Source of the DNA: Megaustenia siamemsis
Lineage: Eukaryota > Mollusca > Gastropoda > Stylommatophora > Ariophantidae
DNA length: 64,000 bases
Direction: 5' to 3'
Assembly (NCBI GenBank): GCA_032433765.1
Contig: JAVIAB010000159.1
Coordinates: 55,744,833 to 55,808,832 of the forward strand
Part shown: positions 11,222 through 22,507 of the stretch, one piece after another
Layout: the number at the start of each line of letters is the position of its first letter
How positions within the stretch are numbered: position 1 is the stretch's first letter
Made by a program: the position numbers and the translations under genes
The notes under the pieces: model-generated
Seen by the model: only the letters and a program-made list of their open reading frames with translations
The model's database searches: none
Told to the model about the DNA's origin: nothing

Positions 11222-14200
11222 CATCGGTTCTCAACCTGTGGGTCGCGACCCCTTTGGGGGTCGAATGCCCATTTCCAGGGGGTCGCCAAAGGCCATCGAA
11301 AAACACATTTTTTTGCACATCAACACAAAATTTTCCATTTTCGTCAAAACTTATTTTGTTTTATTTATTAACATTTTTAATAATTATTTCACCAAATACT
11401 TGTTTATAAATAAAGCTAGCAATTCTAAACCATGTTTAATTAAATGTAAACTCAAGTTTCATTCGCTAACACATTGAAGTTAAGGACTAATTTTTGAAAG
11501 TTACAGCGAATCACAAAGCAGCTTACAAATAGTTGCAAATTGTCAGAACTTTCAATTTGTAAACGATCGCATTGTGCATGTTTAACTTGTCTCGTGTTTA
11601 CTGTGTACTTAACATTTTATAAACGTTTAAATTATCACAGAAATTGTTGTGATTAATGCTTTTGAAGTACAGAGACTAATTATAAATAACTGTTAAAGAT
11701 ATTGAGGATATATTTATCAACTCAGCCAACTGAGTTTGTGTGTAGTCACATTAAATATTAAAGAGTGTGTTTACTTTCACTTTCACTTTTCCCAGTAAAT
11801 GAGTAAAACATATCACACAGTTAAGTTACCCAATGACATGGATCGTGTTGATAAAAACGTTACCGGTAAGAAAAGAAAATATAGTGAGGATTTCTTACAA
11901 TATGGGTTTACCTCAATTATTACAGCAGGAATTGAGAAACCGCAATGTGTTATTTGTTGTGAGTGTCTATCAGCTGAATCTATGAAGCCGAACAAACTAA
12001 AACGTCATTTTGATAGCAAACATCCGTCCTTTGTCGGCAAGGATATCAACTATTTTAGAAGTAAAGTTGATGGACTTAAGAAAGCCAGACTTGACACTGG
12101 TGGTAAGTGGCACAAACAAAACGTAGCAGCCGTTGAAGCTTCATATTTGGTGGCACTTAGAATCGCCAGAGCTATGAAACCTCACACAATTGCTGAGGAT
12201 TTACTGCTGCCAGCGGCCAAAGACATTGTTCGAGTTATGATCGGAGACGAATATGTAACAAAACTGAGTGCAATTTCCTTATCTAATGACACTGTCCGCA
12301 GAAGAATAGATGACATGTCTGATGATATTCTTGAGCAGGTAATCCAGGAAATTAAATCTGCGCCAATTCCAATTTTTAGTATCCAAATTGATGAATCTAC
12401 TGACGTTGCAAACTGTTCACAGTTATTGGTTTACGTGAGGTACATTTATGATGGCGACTTTAAAGATGAGTTTCTTTTTTGCAAACCTCTTGAAATGACA
12501 ACAACTGCCCGTGATGTATTTGACACAGTTGGTTCATTTCTGAAAATGCATATGATTTCTTGGGAAAAAGTGTGTGGTGTTTGCACAGATGGAGCTCCGG
12601 CTATGCTAGGATGTCGATCAGGATTTCAACGTTTGGTACTGAATGAGTCACCAAAAGTCATCGGAACTCATTGTATGATTCATCGGCAAATATTAGCAAC
12701 GAAGACGCTGCCACAAGAGTTACAGGAAATAATGAAAAGCGTCATAAGTTGTGTCAATTTTATAAAGGCGAGCACTTTAAACAGTCGACTATTTTCACAA
12801 CTGTGCAACGAATTTGATGCGCCGTACAATACTTTGCTATTTCACACTGAAGTGAGATGGTTGTCGAGAGGAAAAGTTTTAAAGCGGGTTTTTGACCTGC
12901 GTGATGAACTCAAAACGTTTTTTAATCAGAAAGCAAGACCGCAGTTCGAAGCACTTTTCGTCGATAAAAATAAACTGCTTAAACTAGCTTATTTGGTTGA
13001 CATCTTTGCAATCTTGAATGAGTTAAATTTATCACTGCAAGGACCAAATGCAACATGCCTTGATCTGTCTGAAAAGATCCGATCATTCCAAATGAAACTT
13101 CAGCTGTGGCAAAAAAAATTGGATGAAAATAAAATGTACATGTTGCCTACATTATCTGCTTTCTTTGAGGAACATGACATTGAACTAAACATAAGGATTA
13201 CAATGATAATTTCTGTGAAACAACACATGCACATGCTTGATGACGAAATTTCATTGTACTTTCCAAATTTACCTGAAACCCCATTTGCTCTTGCCAGAAG
13301 ACCTTTCACAGTCAAAGTTGAAGATGTTCCTGAGATAGCACAAGAGGAGTTTATCGAACTTATTAACAACGATGCAGCAAGAACTGATTTCTCTACAATG
13401 CCACTTACAAAATTCTGGATCAAGTGTTTGCAGTCATATCCTGTTCTGTCTGAGACAGTGTTGCGTCTTCTTCTTCCATTTCCAACAACATACCTTTGCG
13501 AACAAGGATTTCCCAGTTTGTTAGCTATCAAGTCTAAATACAGAAGTAGACTTCTTGTGGAAGATGATCTCCGTTGTGCTCTAGCAAAGACTGCCCCGAG
13601 AATTTCTTATCTGGTGAGAAATAAGCAATCTCAACCTTCGCATTGACGTTGGCTTTTTACGCATACTTTCGCCAAATGTAGCAATAGTGTTATTAAAAAT
13701 GCTGATAGTGATAGATTAGACTTAGTATCTGCCGATAGTGATAGATTAGACTTAGACTTATCTGTTTGATAACTTACTGTCGGAAGAAACTATCTGTCAT
13801 AAGTGACAGTCTTACGTTTGATAACCAATAAAATAAAGTAAAAAATAATAAAAAAAATTTTTATGGTCAGTGTGATTATTGGTGACTAAAGCTTGTTAAA
13901 TTGTTAGTTGCATCAGTGAAAATTTACAAACTGATTGGATAAACATTTAGTATTGTTTTCTACATAAAATAATTCAATTTGGATTACCGTGATGACATCT
14001 TCAGGCTGGTAAGTTGGCCAGTATGATTTCAATTTTTACTTTAGCACTTTTGTTTTTGTTTTTTTTTTTTCATTTAACCTCATTTTATTTTCTACATAAC
14101 TCCTAGCCTCTTTTTATGAACGAAATCTTATTTCCTGTTCAGTTCTGTACAAATTAATATGCCATTTGCCTATGTAATGCAAAAATTAGCATGTATGTTA

Positions 14201-14406
14201 ATATTTATGTTTAATTAAGTCATTAAGTTCAATTTACAACAATGCAAAATCCTGCATATCAAATACATGCATTACGATTCATAAGTACCAAAATATCAGT
14301 TATAAAGTAGTTAGTAGCAAGAAAAATAATTGTATGGTTGGGGGTCGCCACAAAAATGAGGAACTGTATTAAGGGGTCGCGGCATTAGGAAGGTTGAGAA
14401 CCGCTG
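11222..14406 (+). mobile_element. Complete hAT transposon (family hAT-1)
   Basis: A 3,185-bp DNA transposon with perfect 8-bp target duplications CATTATAG at 11214-11221 and 14407-14414. Terminal inverted repeats start CATCGGTTCTCAACCTGT on the left and, reading inward from the right, CAGCGGTTCTCAACCTTCC. Both ends then carry a GTCGCGACCCC or CCGCGACCCC block. These ends match the CAGCGGTTCTCAACC style of the hAT/Charlie group. The transposase lies centrally, with about 580 bp upstream and 760 bp downstream. Intact ends plus an intact ORF suggest a recently mobile copy. Confidence 0.95.
11799..13646 (+). CDS. hAT transposase, BED zinc finger, ZBED5/SCAND3-like (615 aa, intact)
   Basis: Cut-and-paste transposase acting on the ends of its own element. 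An N-terminal BED-type finger is visible (Cys50, Cys53, His70, His75). The RNase H-like core has the first Asp in IDESTD (D198) and the second in CTDGAPAM (D264). The long helical insertion contains the typical RWLSRGK. The C-terminal hAT dimerisation region holds TYLCEQGF with Glu568. By established family knowledge, the ZBED5/FAM200 proteins of vertebrates derive from such transposases. Here the frame sits inside intact terminal repeats, so it is read as a transposon gene, not a domesticated host gene. The start ATG at 11799 is the first in frame, with an A at -3. Confidence 0.95.
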   Translation: MSKTYHTVKLPNDMDRVDKNVTGKKRKYSEDFLQYGFTSIITAGIEKPQCVICCECLSAESMKPNKLKRHFDSKHPSFVGKDINYFRSKVDGLKKARLDTGGKWHKQNVAAVEASYLVALRIARAMKPHTIAEDLLLPAAKDIVRVMIGDEYVTKLSAISLSNDTVRRRIDDMSDDILEQVIQEIKSAPIPIFSIQIDESTDVANCSQLLVYVRYIYDGDFKDEFLFCKPLEMTTTARDVFDTVGSFLKMHMISWEKVCGVCTDGAPAMLGCRSGFQRLVLNESPKVIGTHCMIHRQILATKTLPQELQEIMKSVISCVNFIKASTLNSRLFSQLCNEFDAPYNTLLFHTEVRWLSRGKVLKRVFDLRDELKTFFNQKARPQFEALFVDKNKLLKLAYLVDIFAILNELNLSLQGPNATCLDLSEKIRSFQMKLQLWQKKLDENKMYMLPTLSAFFEEHDIELNIRITMIISVKQHMHMLDDEISLYFPNLPETPFALARRPFTVKVEDVPEIAQEEFIELINNDAARTDFSTMPLTKFWIKCLQSYPVLSETVLRLLLPFPTTYLCEQGFPSLLAIKSKYRSRLLVEDDLRCALAKTAPRISYLVRNKQSQPSH

Positions 14407-14414
14407 CATTATAG

Positions 14415-15486
14415 GATTAAAGCAGTTACAGCCACAAGAGCAATAATAAGGGGACGTAATGCCTTCCCACTTTTACATGAATCATTTTTTCTTCTACACA
14501 AACTCAACAGTTCAAACCGATTCTTCAGTAAATTATAAGTAGATATATTCTTTAAACAGCCATCTAGGAATTCAGGTTCGTGATTGTGTGCGCATTTAAC
14601 AGCAACCATAGCCATCCTGTTGAAATAACAAACGAATAACACGTTTTAGAGTTCTTGGTCAATGAAAGGTAAAGATTTTTTTTTAATGCTATTTAATGGC
14701 TGTCAGTAAAGATAGGTATTGCCGGTGTCACTCATCGTAGTCATCTTGTCCATAAATAGTTCAGTATATAAGATGCCAATCGCGAAGGTTTATAGCAGTG
14801 AAACAACAACAATGGTTAATGCAGTGGATACGTATTTCAAATGTAAAACAAGTGATGCTGTCATCTACATATTTCGTTAAAGAAAACACTCAGGTTTGTA
14901 CAATATGAAACATGTCACCTTATTTCATGTCTATCAGGAATAAAATGAATAAAGGTGAATGGAGCCTGAGTACGTCCACTTTTTTTTTTTTGGAAACCCA
15001 TTTCAGAATGTTTAACTGTAGTTTTATTATTGGTCTCAGCCTTTTCTCCACAATTTTGTCATCTAACTTTCCTATATGGCTGAGAAGTGTTATACCTCTC
15101 TATTGATTAGTAACTTTGATGATCACAAATTGCATGCTTAGACTTAGCGTTATATGATCAAAGTCATCACGAATTAGTGCAGCGAAATATGATCAGACCG
15201 CTGTGAACAAACGTAACGAATTAATGGCATTTTACCCTACCTAGAATTGAATGTCTAAATTAGAATATTTCACGATAACTGAAATCTGACACGTGCCCGT
15301 TAATATCTACTCACTGGCAAAACTTGTCCGTACTCTCTTGATCATCAAGGTTAATAGTTGTGTTTATTTTCAAACGTTCTTGAATAAATGTAGCGAAGGG
15401 ATTAACGCATTGAAGAAAGGCTTCACATCCATCATCAGCCTGAGCCAGAGACCCTGGGGAAATATATAAATAATTAACTACTCCCA

Positions 15487-15488
<2 letters not shown>
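14415..15488. other. AT-rich intergenic stretch
   Basis: No supported gene. Only short frames and a T run near 14980. Nothing recognised. Confidence 0.6.

Positions 15489-15530
<42 letters not shown>
15489..15530. repeat. (AT)n microsatellite
   Basis: Perfect AT dinucleotide run of about 42 bp. Confidence 0.95.
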
Positions 15531-15533
<3 letters not shown>

Positions 15534-15574
15534 TTGACATAGAGTACATTCAGTGATTAGACGTTTTGATTTGT

Positions 15575-15915
15575 TTCATCATCATTTAGTGCCGTCTCCG
15601 CATCGGATGTTGGCTACCATTGAGTGCCATTCCGTCCTATCTCTTTCTTTGATAGTGCAGATTGTCATAGGCTGACTTTTCAATCTATTGATGTTACTCG
15701 TCAACGTTAGTCTTTTTTGCCTCTTCCTCTTTTACCTTGTATTTTTCCCCCACGATTACTTTTAGTTGACTGTTGTGTCTTTTAAAATGTCCCAAAAACG
15801 AATATATCTTATTTGAATTGCGTTTAGTAGTTTTCTTTTCATTTTTGGTTGTTTTAAGACTTCATCGTTTATTTTTTTTCTTTCCATCCAATTCAATCTA
15901 CTTTTCTACATCCAG
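15575..15915 (-). mobile_element. LINE A 3'-end fragment, 5'-truncated
   Basis: About 340 bp repeat, with divergence, the 3' end of the adjacent LINE A (compare 15922-16260). Shared pieces include GTGCCGTCTCCGCA, TTGGCTACCAT and CTTTTACCTTGTATTTT. It begins at an ATG/CAT trinucleotide tail like its neighbour. A second 5'-truncated copy placed directly behind the first is the simplest reading. Its frame is broken. Confidence 0.8.
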
Positions 15916-15926
15916 ATTCATCATCA

Positions 15927-18900
15927 TCATTGAGTGCCGTCTCCGCAACGAAGGTTGGCTACCATGGAGCGCCATTTTCCTCTATCTCTTGCTTTGATGG
16001 TGCAGGTTGTCATCGGTTGATTTGTCCATCTTTTGATGTTACTCGTCCATGTTAATCTTGGTCTGCCTCTGCCTCTTTTACCTTGTATTTTCCCCTCCAG
16101 GATCACTTTCAGTAGGCTGTTGTGTCTTTTAACATGGCCTAAGAATCGCATTTGTCTTGTTCTAATTGTGTTCAGAAGTTCTCTTTTCATTTTTAGTTGT
16201 TTTAAGACTTTGTCATTTGTTTTCTTTTCCTTCCATCCAATTCTACCTATTCTTCTATATATCCACATTTCAAAGGCTTCAATTCTCTGTTCTGTTTTCT
16301 TGTCTAATGTCCATGTTTCAGCACCATATAGGAATATTGAGAAGATGTAACATTTTGCTATTCTTAGTTTTAGCTCTGGTGTTATTTGTTTTGATGTTAG
16401 TATGTCCTTCATGACATTAAAATTACTTTTTGCCATTCCTATTCTTTTGTTTATTTCAGTTGTACATTTTCCATCACTGGTTATAGTATGTCCAAGGTAG
16501 TTATAGTTCTGAACTGTCTCAAGGTCTATTCCTTCAATTTTGATATCCACTTGTGGGTTTTGAGTATTTTCTTTGTTTATGATCATAGTTTTTGTCTTTT
16601 TGATATTCATATCTAGTCCATATTTTTTGCTTGTCGTGTTTATTTCATTAAGTAATTGTTGTAGGTCTTTAGGATTTTCTGTAAAGCAGGCATATATTGG
16701 TTTGTTTACTTCTGTGTATTTTTCGATTAATGTTCTCATGCAGAATATGGCTTCTTTTGTCCCGCTATTTTTCCTAAATCCAAATTGCTGCTCATCTAAT
16801 TCAGTATTGATTTTATTCTGAATCCTTCCTTGTATAACTTTTAGCAAGATTTTTGTAACATGGCTCATTAGGCTTATTGTTCTAAAGTTACTGCATTCAA
16901 CTGCACCATTCTTTTTAGGCAATGCAATGAAAGTTGATGTTTTTAGTTCATTTGGTATGTATCCTGTGTGGTATATGTCGTTGCATATGTCTGTAATCAC
17001 TTCAATGCCAAAATCTTCAAGTGCCTGTATCATCTCTATCTGTATTCTTTCAGGTCCTACTGCTTTTCCCCTTTTCATTGTTTTTATAGCTTTTTCCACC
17101 TCATATATTAAGATTTTATAGCCTGATGTACATTTTATAACTGGTTTCTTGTCCCTTTGATCATGAAATAGTTCTGTTATATATTCCTGCCATCTATCTA
17201 TGATATCCTTATTGTCTGTTAGCATTTTTCCTTTTTTGTCTGCAATGCATCCACCTTCTGTGGGTTTTTTATTTGTATTAGTCATTCTCTTTATTTCTGT
17301 GTGCATTCCTCTTAGGTCTTGTTTGCTTTCCATAGTTTCTATTTCTCTACATTTTTGGCTGAGCCAGTCTTCTTTTGCCTTTTTGCACATTTTGCGTATC
17401 TCATTATCTATTTTATTGTATTGGGCAGTGTTCTTCGCTTGTCTCATTTCTTCCATTTTTTTCTAAGATGGTGTTAGTTATCCATTTTTGTTTTTTGTTC
17501 TTTTCTCTTTTGGGTAAGGTGTCGCAGGCTTTTTGTATGCTTTTCTTTATGCATTGCCATTTGGTTGTTACTTTTTCATCAGGATTTTCTCTTCTGTATT
17601 GTTCAATTCCTTTCTCTAGCAGCTTCTGGTATGTGTTCTTTACTTGTATTGTATAGGTATCTTTAATATCTTTTTGATTTAAAGCTGTTATGTCGAGTGG
17701 GTTTGTTGATGAATCAGATTTTTGCTTGTTTCTCTTTAGTTTGATTTTCATTTTAATCATTACATTAATCACTTCGAAGTTAGATCAGGTGTAAGACAGG
17801 GGTGCGTACTATCCCCCCTACTGTTTATTACATACATGGACCATATATGCAAGCTAGCCAATCCATCAGAGACAGAGGAGATCAACGAGCTTCTATTTGC
17901 AGACGACCAGGCACTAATACATGACTAAAACAAGTAGAGGAATTCAAATACCTAGGAAGTATAATGACAAACGACAATTCCACAAACAGCAGAGATAGAA
18001 TCAAGATGCAACAAAGCTTGTCAAATCATCGGACAGTTATCACCACTATTGTCCAACAAGGAAATAACTCTGGAGGCAAAACGAGCACTATACAATACAA
18101 TCTTCATTCCAACGTTGTGCTACCAATGCCAGACCTGGACTCTAGATGCAAGAACAATAAGAAAAATAACCTCTACAGAGATGAAATGTGTTAGACGAAT
18201 GACAGGAAACAGTCTGAGAGATAAGATCAGAAATGTAGAACTGAGAAAAAAGCTAGGAATAGCCCCAGCCATAGAATATATAAGGAAACAACAGATAAAA
18301 TGGTTCGGCCACGTGACAAGGCAGAAAGAACAAAACACAACACAACGAGCCTTCAACAAACGTTGTGAGAACAACAGACCCAAGGGTCGACCACGAAAAA
18401 GATGGATCGATGGAATATTAGAAGCACTAGGAAACATAACAGCAGCAGAGGCGAACAGAAGAGCAAAAGACCGCAAATTATATCTCCCCTCGACGCTGAA
18501 AGGCAGATGAGGAAGGAAAGAAGAAGAAGAAGAAAAAGATCATTACAGGATTGTGATCAGAATTAATATCGGCTCCTGGGTAGGTTTTGGCTTTCTTTAC
18601 GCTGTTACGGAACCTTTCTTTTATCATTATGTAATCTCTTTGATTCCTCTTCCTATCTCCAGGGCTTTTCCATGTGTATAGTTTCCTTTTCTCTTGCTCA
18701 AAGTAGGTGTTACATATTATCAGCCTGTTTTCTTCACAGAATTGTATTAATCTTTCTCCTCTGTCATTTCTTTTTTCCTAAACCATGATTTCCTATAATT
18801 GTCTTATATCTACCTTTTCCTACTTTAGCGTTCATGTCACCCATTACAATCAAAATGTCTGAAGATTTCACTTGCTTCATAACTTTATTTAGGTCTTCAT

Positions 18901-19300
18901 AGTATGCCTCTATTTGTTCATCTGTGTAGTCTTGAGTAGGTGCATATGTCTGTATTATCGCTATGTCGAATGGTTTTGCTTTCAACTTGACTAGTATAAT
19001 CCTATCACTGTATGTCCAGTGGGTACTTATATATTTTTGTAGCTCTCTTTTTAGCAGTATTCCTACCCCCCTTTGATGTTCTGTTGTGTTTCCTGAGTAT
19101 ATAAATGTATATTTTTCGTCTTCAATGTACCCACATTCCTTCCATCTAGTCTCTGATATGCCTAAAATATCTATATTTATTCGTTCTGCTTCTTGAATTA
19201 GATTTTCCAATTTCCCTTGTTGATATAGAGTCCTAACATTCCAAGTACTTATTTTAAGATCTTTCCTCCGACATAAGTTCGAATTTCTCCGACTCTCCAT
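15927..19300 (-). pseudogene. LINE A endonuclease-RT, RT core deleted
   Basis: The endonuclease runs from 19300 down to about 18550: STWNVRTL, ETRW, GVGILLK, GDMNAK, and near 18555 the final SDHNPVM. The protein continues across the nested element into 17764-17413 and then, after a frame change near 17456, into 15927-17456 (509 aa). There the RT fingers (GFRKNSGTKEA) are followed by IYACF and directly by TENPKDLQQLL. RT motif A (FxDxxKAFD), motif B (QG) and the catalytic YADD box are missing, by an in-frame deletion of probably 90 or more residues. The thumb (YNYLGH), LYGAETW and C-terminal GHVKRH...RGRGRPRLTW are retained. This copy cannot be catalytically active. Confidence 0.9.
17765..18538 (+). 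mobile_element. LINE C, 5'-truncated, nested in LINE A
   Basis: A plus-strand LINE 3' part with flanking 9-bp duplications ATCATTACA at 17756-17764 and 18539-18547. Coding begins mid-RT with GVRQGCVLSP and reaches FADDQALIHD before a stop and an apparent internal deletion. It resumes with EEFKYLGS and then 18049-18510 (153 aa: KWFGHVTRQK, GRPRKRWIDGILE). It ends in a GAA-rich tail at 18515-18536. Removing it restores the LINE A reading frame exactly across NPVMIKM, which confirms the insertion. Confidence 0.9.
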
Positions 19301-19774
19301 GGCTTCCTATGGACTGGTACGTGATGAGGCTCCAATCTCTTTCACGGTGGTCAGCCATGTTCGTCTTTCGTGTTCTGAACATGCCTCTTGTGTACCACAC
19401 ACTTTGCTGTTTTCGCTTTCTGGGCCGTTGATCATTCTTGATTCCTCCGCCTCCATCCACCGTCACAGACTTTTCACATAAGGGTTGAACATACCCGTTT
19501 TTCCGTTGACATTTTTGTCAAACCATGTGCTTGCCTATCGAACCGCGAACACACAACACAAAGAAGAATAAATCATATTCCACTTAAATATCGGCAATCA
19601 CAGTCCATCCCCACGTTAGAAGTAAAACATACACCAAACGGGAGAATAGCAACACATAATTTCACAACTAGACTGTCGCGTAAATCATTTAAATATATCA
19701 GCAAGAGCCGAATTATAAAAATCGACTACACGGAGCCGCCATGACACCGGAAGAATCCAGATTAAAAAAAAAAA

Positions 19775-20022
19775 AACGTCAATTTTATTTTCTGTTTTCT
19801 TGTCTAATTTACATGTTTCTGCACCATACAGGAAGACTGAAGCGATGTAACATTTTGCTATTCTTAGTTTTAGCCTGATGTTATTTGTTTTGATGTTAGT
19901 ATATTTTTCATGGCATTAAACTTACTTGGTGCCATTCCTATTCTTTCGTTTATGTCATCTGTACATTTTCCATCACTGGTTATATATTGTCAAAGGTAGT
20001 TTTAGCTCTCAACTGTCTAAAG
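19775..20022 (-). mobile_element. LINE A RT fragment
   Basis: About 250 bp corresponding to 16288-16525 of LINE A (thumb region). Shared pieces include GATGTAACATTTTGC, TATTTGTTTTGATG and TTTTCCATCACTGG. It stops abruptly at 20022, where LINE B begins in the opposite orientation. Confidence 0.85.
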
Positions 20023-22126
20023 AGGCAGAAATAGCAGCAGATAAAGGGAATATGAAAGAACTGTACAACAGCACAAAGAAATTAGGTGGAAAATACAAAC
20101 AAATCAACGCCTTTATCAAAGATAAGAAAGGAAATCTGCTTAGTAATATAAGGGAACAAATGGAGAGATGGAAAGAGCAATTTGAAGAACTTTTGAACAG
20201 ACCCGGCTCAAATAATCATCCAGATATACTACCAGCAGAAGAAGAGTTACACGTTAACTGTGGAAATCCAAGCAAAGAAGAAGTAATGAAAGCCATCAAA
20301 CTATTAAAAGATGGTTAAGCCACAGGACCAGATGAAATTCCTTCGGAAGCCATCAAAGCAGATATTATCACCTCTACCAAGATGTTACATGATCTATTGG
20401 ATAAAATTTGGGAGAGGGAAGAAATACCTAAAGACTGGAGAGAAGGTTATATTATCAAATACCAAAGAAAGGAAGTTTACAGGAGTGCACAAATTATAAG
20501 GGAATTATGCTACTATCAGTGCCAGGAAAAATATTAGGCAGAATCATTCTGGAGAGACTAAAAGAGGCTATAGAGAAACACTTGAGAGATGAACAAGCAG
20601 GTTTTAGGAAGAACAGATCATGTGCTGATAAAATAACTACTCTACGTATAATAGTTGAACAAAGTTTAGAACTAAAATCCCCACTTTATATTGGATTCAT
20701 AGATTACGAAAAGGCATTTGATAGTTTAGACAGAAGAATGCTTTGGAAGTTGCTGAGTCATTACGGAATCCCCATAAAGTTTATTAACCTGATAAAAACA
20801 ATGTATGAAGGAACAAAATGTAGTGTGGTGCATGAAGGACAGCTTACAGAAGCATTTGAAATAAGAACAGGAGTAAGGCAAGGATGCCTTCTGTCTCCAT
20901 TTTTCTTTCTACTGGCCATAGATTGGATTATGAAAATAACTCAAAACAACAGAAATGGGATCCAGTGGTCACTGACCAAACAACTTGATGATTTAGACTT
21001 TGCTGATGACATAGTTCTCCTATCACACAGCCACCAACAGATGCAAGATAAAATGAGTATATTAGATGAGAGATCACAACAGCTAGGACTAAAGATTAAT
21101 AGAGATAAGTCCAACATTATGAGAATTAATGCAGTTGGCAATAACCAAATAAAACTAGGAGAAATACCTCTACTAGATGTACAATCTTATATATATCTGG
21201 GCAGTAATATAGATAAAGAGGGAGGAACAGAAAATGATACCAAAATAAGGATATCAAAAGCAAGAGGAGCTTTCATTGCACTGGGAAACATATGGAAATC
21301 CAAAGAAATTAGGCTAAATACAAAAATAAAAATTTTCAAATCCAATGTTAAGTCGGTTATATTATATGGCTGTGAAACATGGAGAATAACAAAATTGACA
21401 ATCACGAAGGTACAGACTTTCATTAATGGATGCTTGCGCAGAATAAAAGGATGGAAATGGCAGGACAAAGTCACTAACATGGAATTATGGAAATGTACCG
21501 GTCAAATACCAGTAAAAGTAGTAAAGTACCCCCGTCACGCCAAGAGGCGGCGTATAGGGAAATATGGTGTTAGTGAACCTATATTTTACAGACCTTCAGC
21601 ACATGATTTTTGGGGTAATGTGGTCGGTATTACGCCCGTGCTGCTTTACTTTCCCAGAAAAAATCCGGTACCCATTTAAGGCTGGGTGAACCCGGAGCCG
21701 TCGGTTGGGATCGAACCCTACCTCTTGTCCGTAGTAGTCCAGTTCACTAACCACTGAGCTATCGCGGCTCCCACTTATTTTTAGGGAATTAGTAAAACCC
21801 AGGTGTCCTCGCCAGGGTACGAACCCCGGCTGTTGCCGTGGTAAGCCAACCGTCAAATACCAGTGGATAAAGAAATACAGCGAAGACGATGGCGATGGAT
21901 AGGACACACACTACGGAAGCCAACTGAGAGTATTACACAGCAGGCCCTATTTTGGAACCCCCAGGGGAAAAGACAAAGAGGAAGACCAAGGAATTCTTGG
22001 AGAAGACAGATAGAAGCAGAGATGAAGATGATGGGGAAGACATGGAATGATCTTAAAAGAATTGCAAAAAACAGAATGACTTGGAAAGTGTTTGTTGAAT
22101 ACCTATGCTCCACTGGGAGCTAAAAG
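20023..22126 (+). pseudogene. LINE B reverse transcriptase, broken
   Basis: RT with nearly complete motifs: GFRKNRSCADK near 20605, IDYEKAFDSLD near 20700, TGVRQGCLLSP near 20868, DFADDIVLL near 21000, YIYLGSNID near 21190, ILYGCETW near 21360, and after the SINE GHTLRKPTE and RQRGRPRNSWRRQ. Breaks seen are an in-frame TAA at 20316-20318, a probable one-base loss near 20460, and the SINE at 21514. The 20507-21513 stretch is open and keeps the FADD catalytic residues. The clade is probably RTE-like (inference). Confidence 0.9.
21514..21851 (-). mobile_element. Composite tRNA-derived SINE (family SINE1) with 13-bp TSD
   Basis: Insertion in LINE B flanked by perfect 13-bp repeats GTCAAATACCAGT at 21501-21513 and 21852-21864. 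On the minus strand it starts with a partial tRNA-like unit whose B-box-like GGGTTCGTACCC lies at about 21815-21826. A second, complete tRNA-like head follows, with A box TAGCTCAGTGG (about 21751-21761) and B box GGTTCGATCCC (about 21707-21717). The tRNA-unrelated body and an ACTTTACTACTTTTAC-like tail come next. RNA polymerase III transcription is expected from the boxes. Other SINE1 copies in the window show only the second head, so this one looks dimeric. Confidence 0.9.
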
Positions 22127-22142
22127 GTAGAAGAAGAAGAAG

Positions 22143-22507
22143 GTCGACTTTTTGACATTGAGACGAATTTTTGTGTGCTAAAATGTATCGATTTGTACTA
22201 ATTTTTTTTTACATTGTATATAACTTTCTGCTCGTGATGTCTATTATGACTTTGGAACTAAATTTGTTAGAGTTGGAGTTCAACTTTTTGTTTATGAGAC
22301 AATTTTTTTGTATTGTAAATTATTACTAAAATTATATTGTCTTTTGGACTAACATTTGGACTTTGGTAATAAAATTATGGTCTTTTTTGTCTAGCTAGTA
22401 TGACTTTGGGCCTTAATGTTACGGGATTTGAGTCCAAGGTTGTGATTATGTGCCGAAATTTTGGGGCTTTTGTACTAAGTATTCTGACCTGTTGTAATCA
22501 TTTTTAA
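22143..22507. other. T-rich stretch, nothing recognised
   Basis: Low-complexity T-rich sequence with short repeated TTTGGACTT-like words. No supported gene. Confidence 0.5.

Larger units (their letters stand above)
15920..19770 (-). mobile_element. LINE A (RTE-like), split by nested LINE C
   Basis: Minus-strand non-LTR retrotransposon with 5' leader near 19500-19770, endonuclease at 18540-19300, linker and RT at 15927-17764, and a short ATG/CAT trinucleotide tail at 15917-15932. The 774-bp plus-strand LINE C at 17765-18538 interrupts it. The A run at 19765-19776 marks the junction with a further LINE A fragment. The endonuclease style (TWNVRTL, GDMNAK) fits RTE-like LINEs; the clade is inference. 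Confidence 0.85.
20023..22142 (+). mobile_element. LINE B copy 1, 5'-truncated, with SINE insertion
   Basis: Plus-strand non-LTR element starting inside the linker before the RT and ending in a GAA-rich tail near 22128-22140. A 338-bp SINE at 21514-21851 interrupts its C-terminal part, flanked by GTCAAATACCAGT repeats. Related copies lie at 9158-9305, 24880-25885 and 28315-28765. The 28.5-kb copy lacks the SINE and so shows the empty site. Confidence 0.9.

Noticed and set aside
11799..13646. Reading the hAT-1 protein as a domesticated host gene of the ZBED5/SCAND3 type
   Set aside because: The ORF lies inside intact terminal inverted repeats and an 8-bp duplication, as expected for a transposon copy.
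21700..21770. Possible tRNA genes at A/B-box sites (also near 30440, 32180, 44340)
   Set aside because: The boxes lie in repeated SINE heads with bodies, tails and target duplications; no complete tRNA fold is evident.
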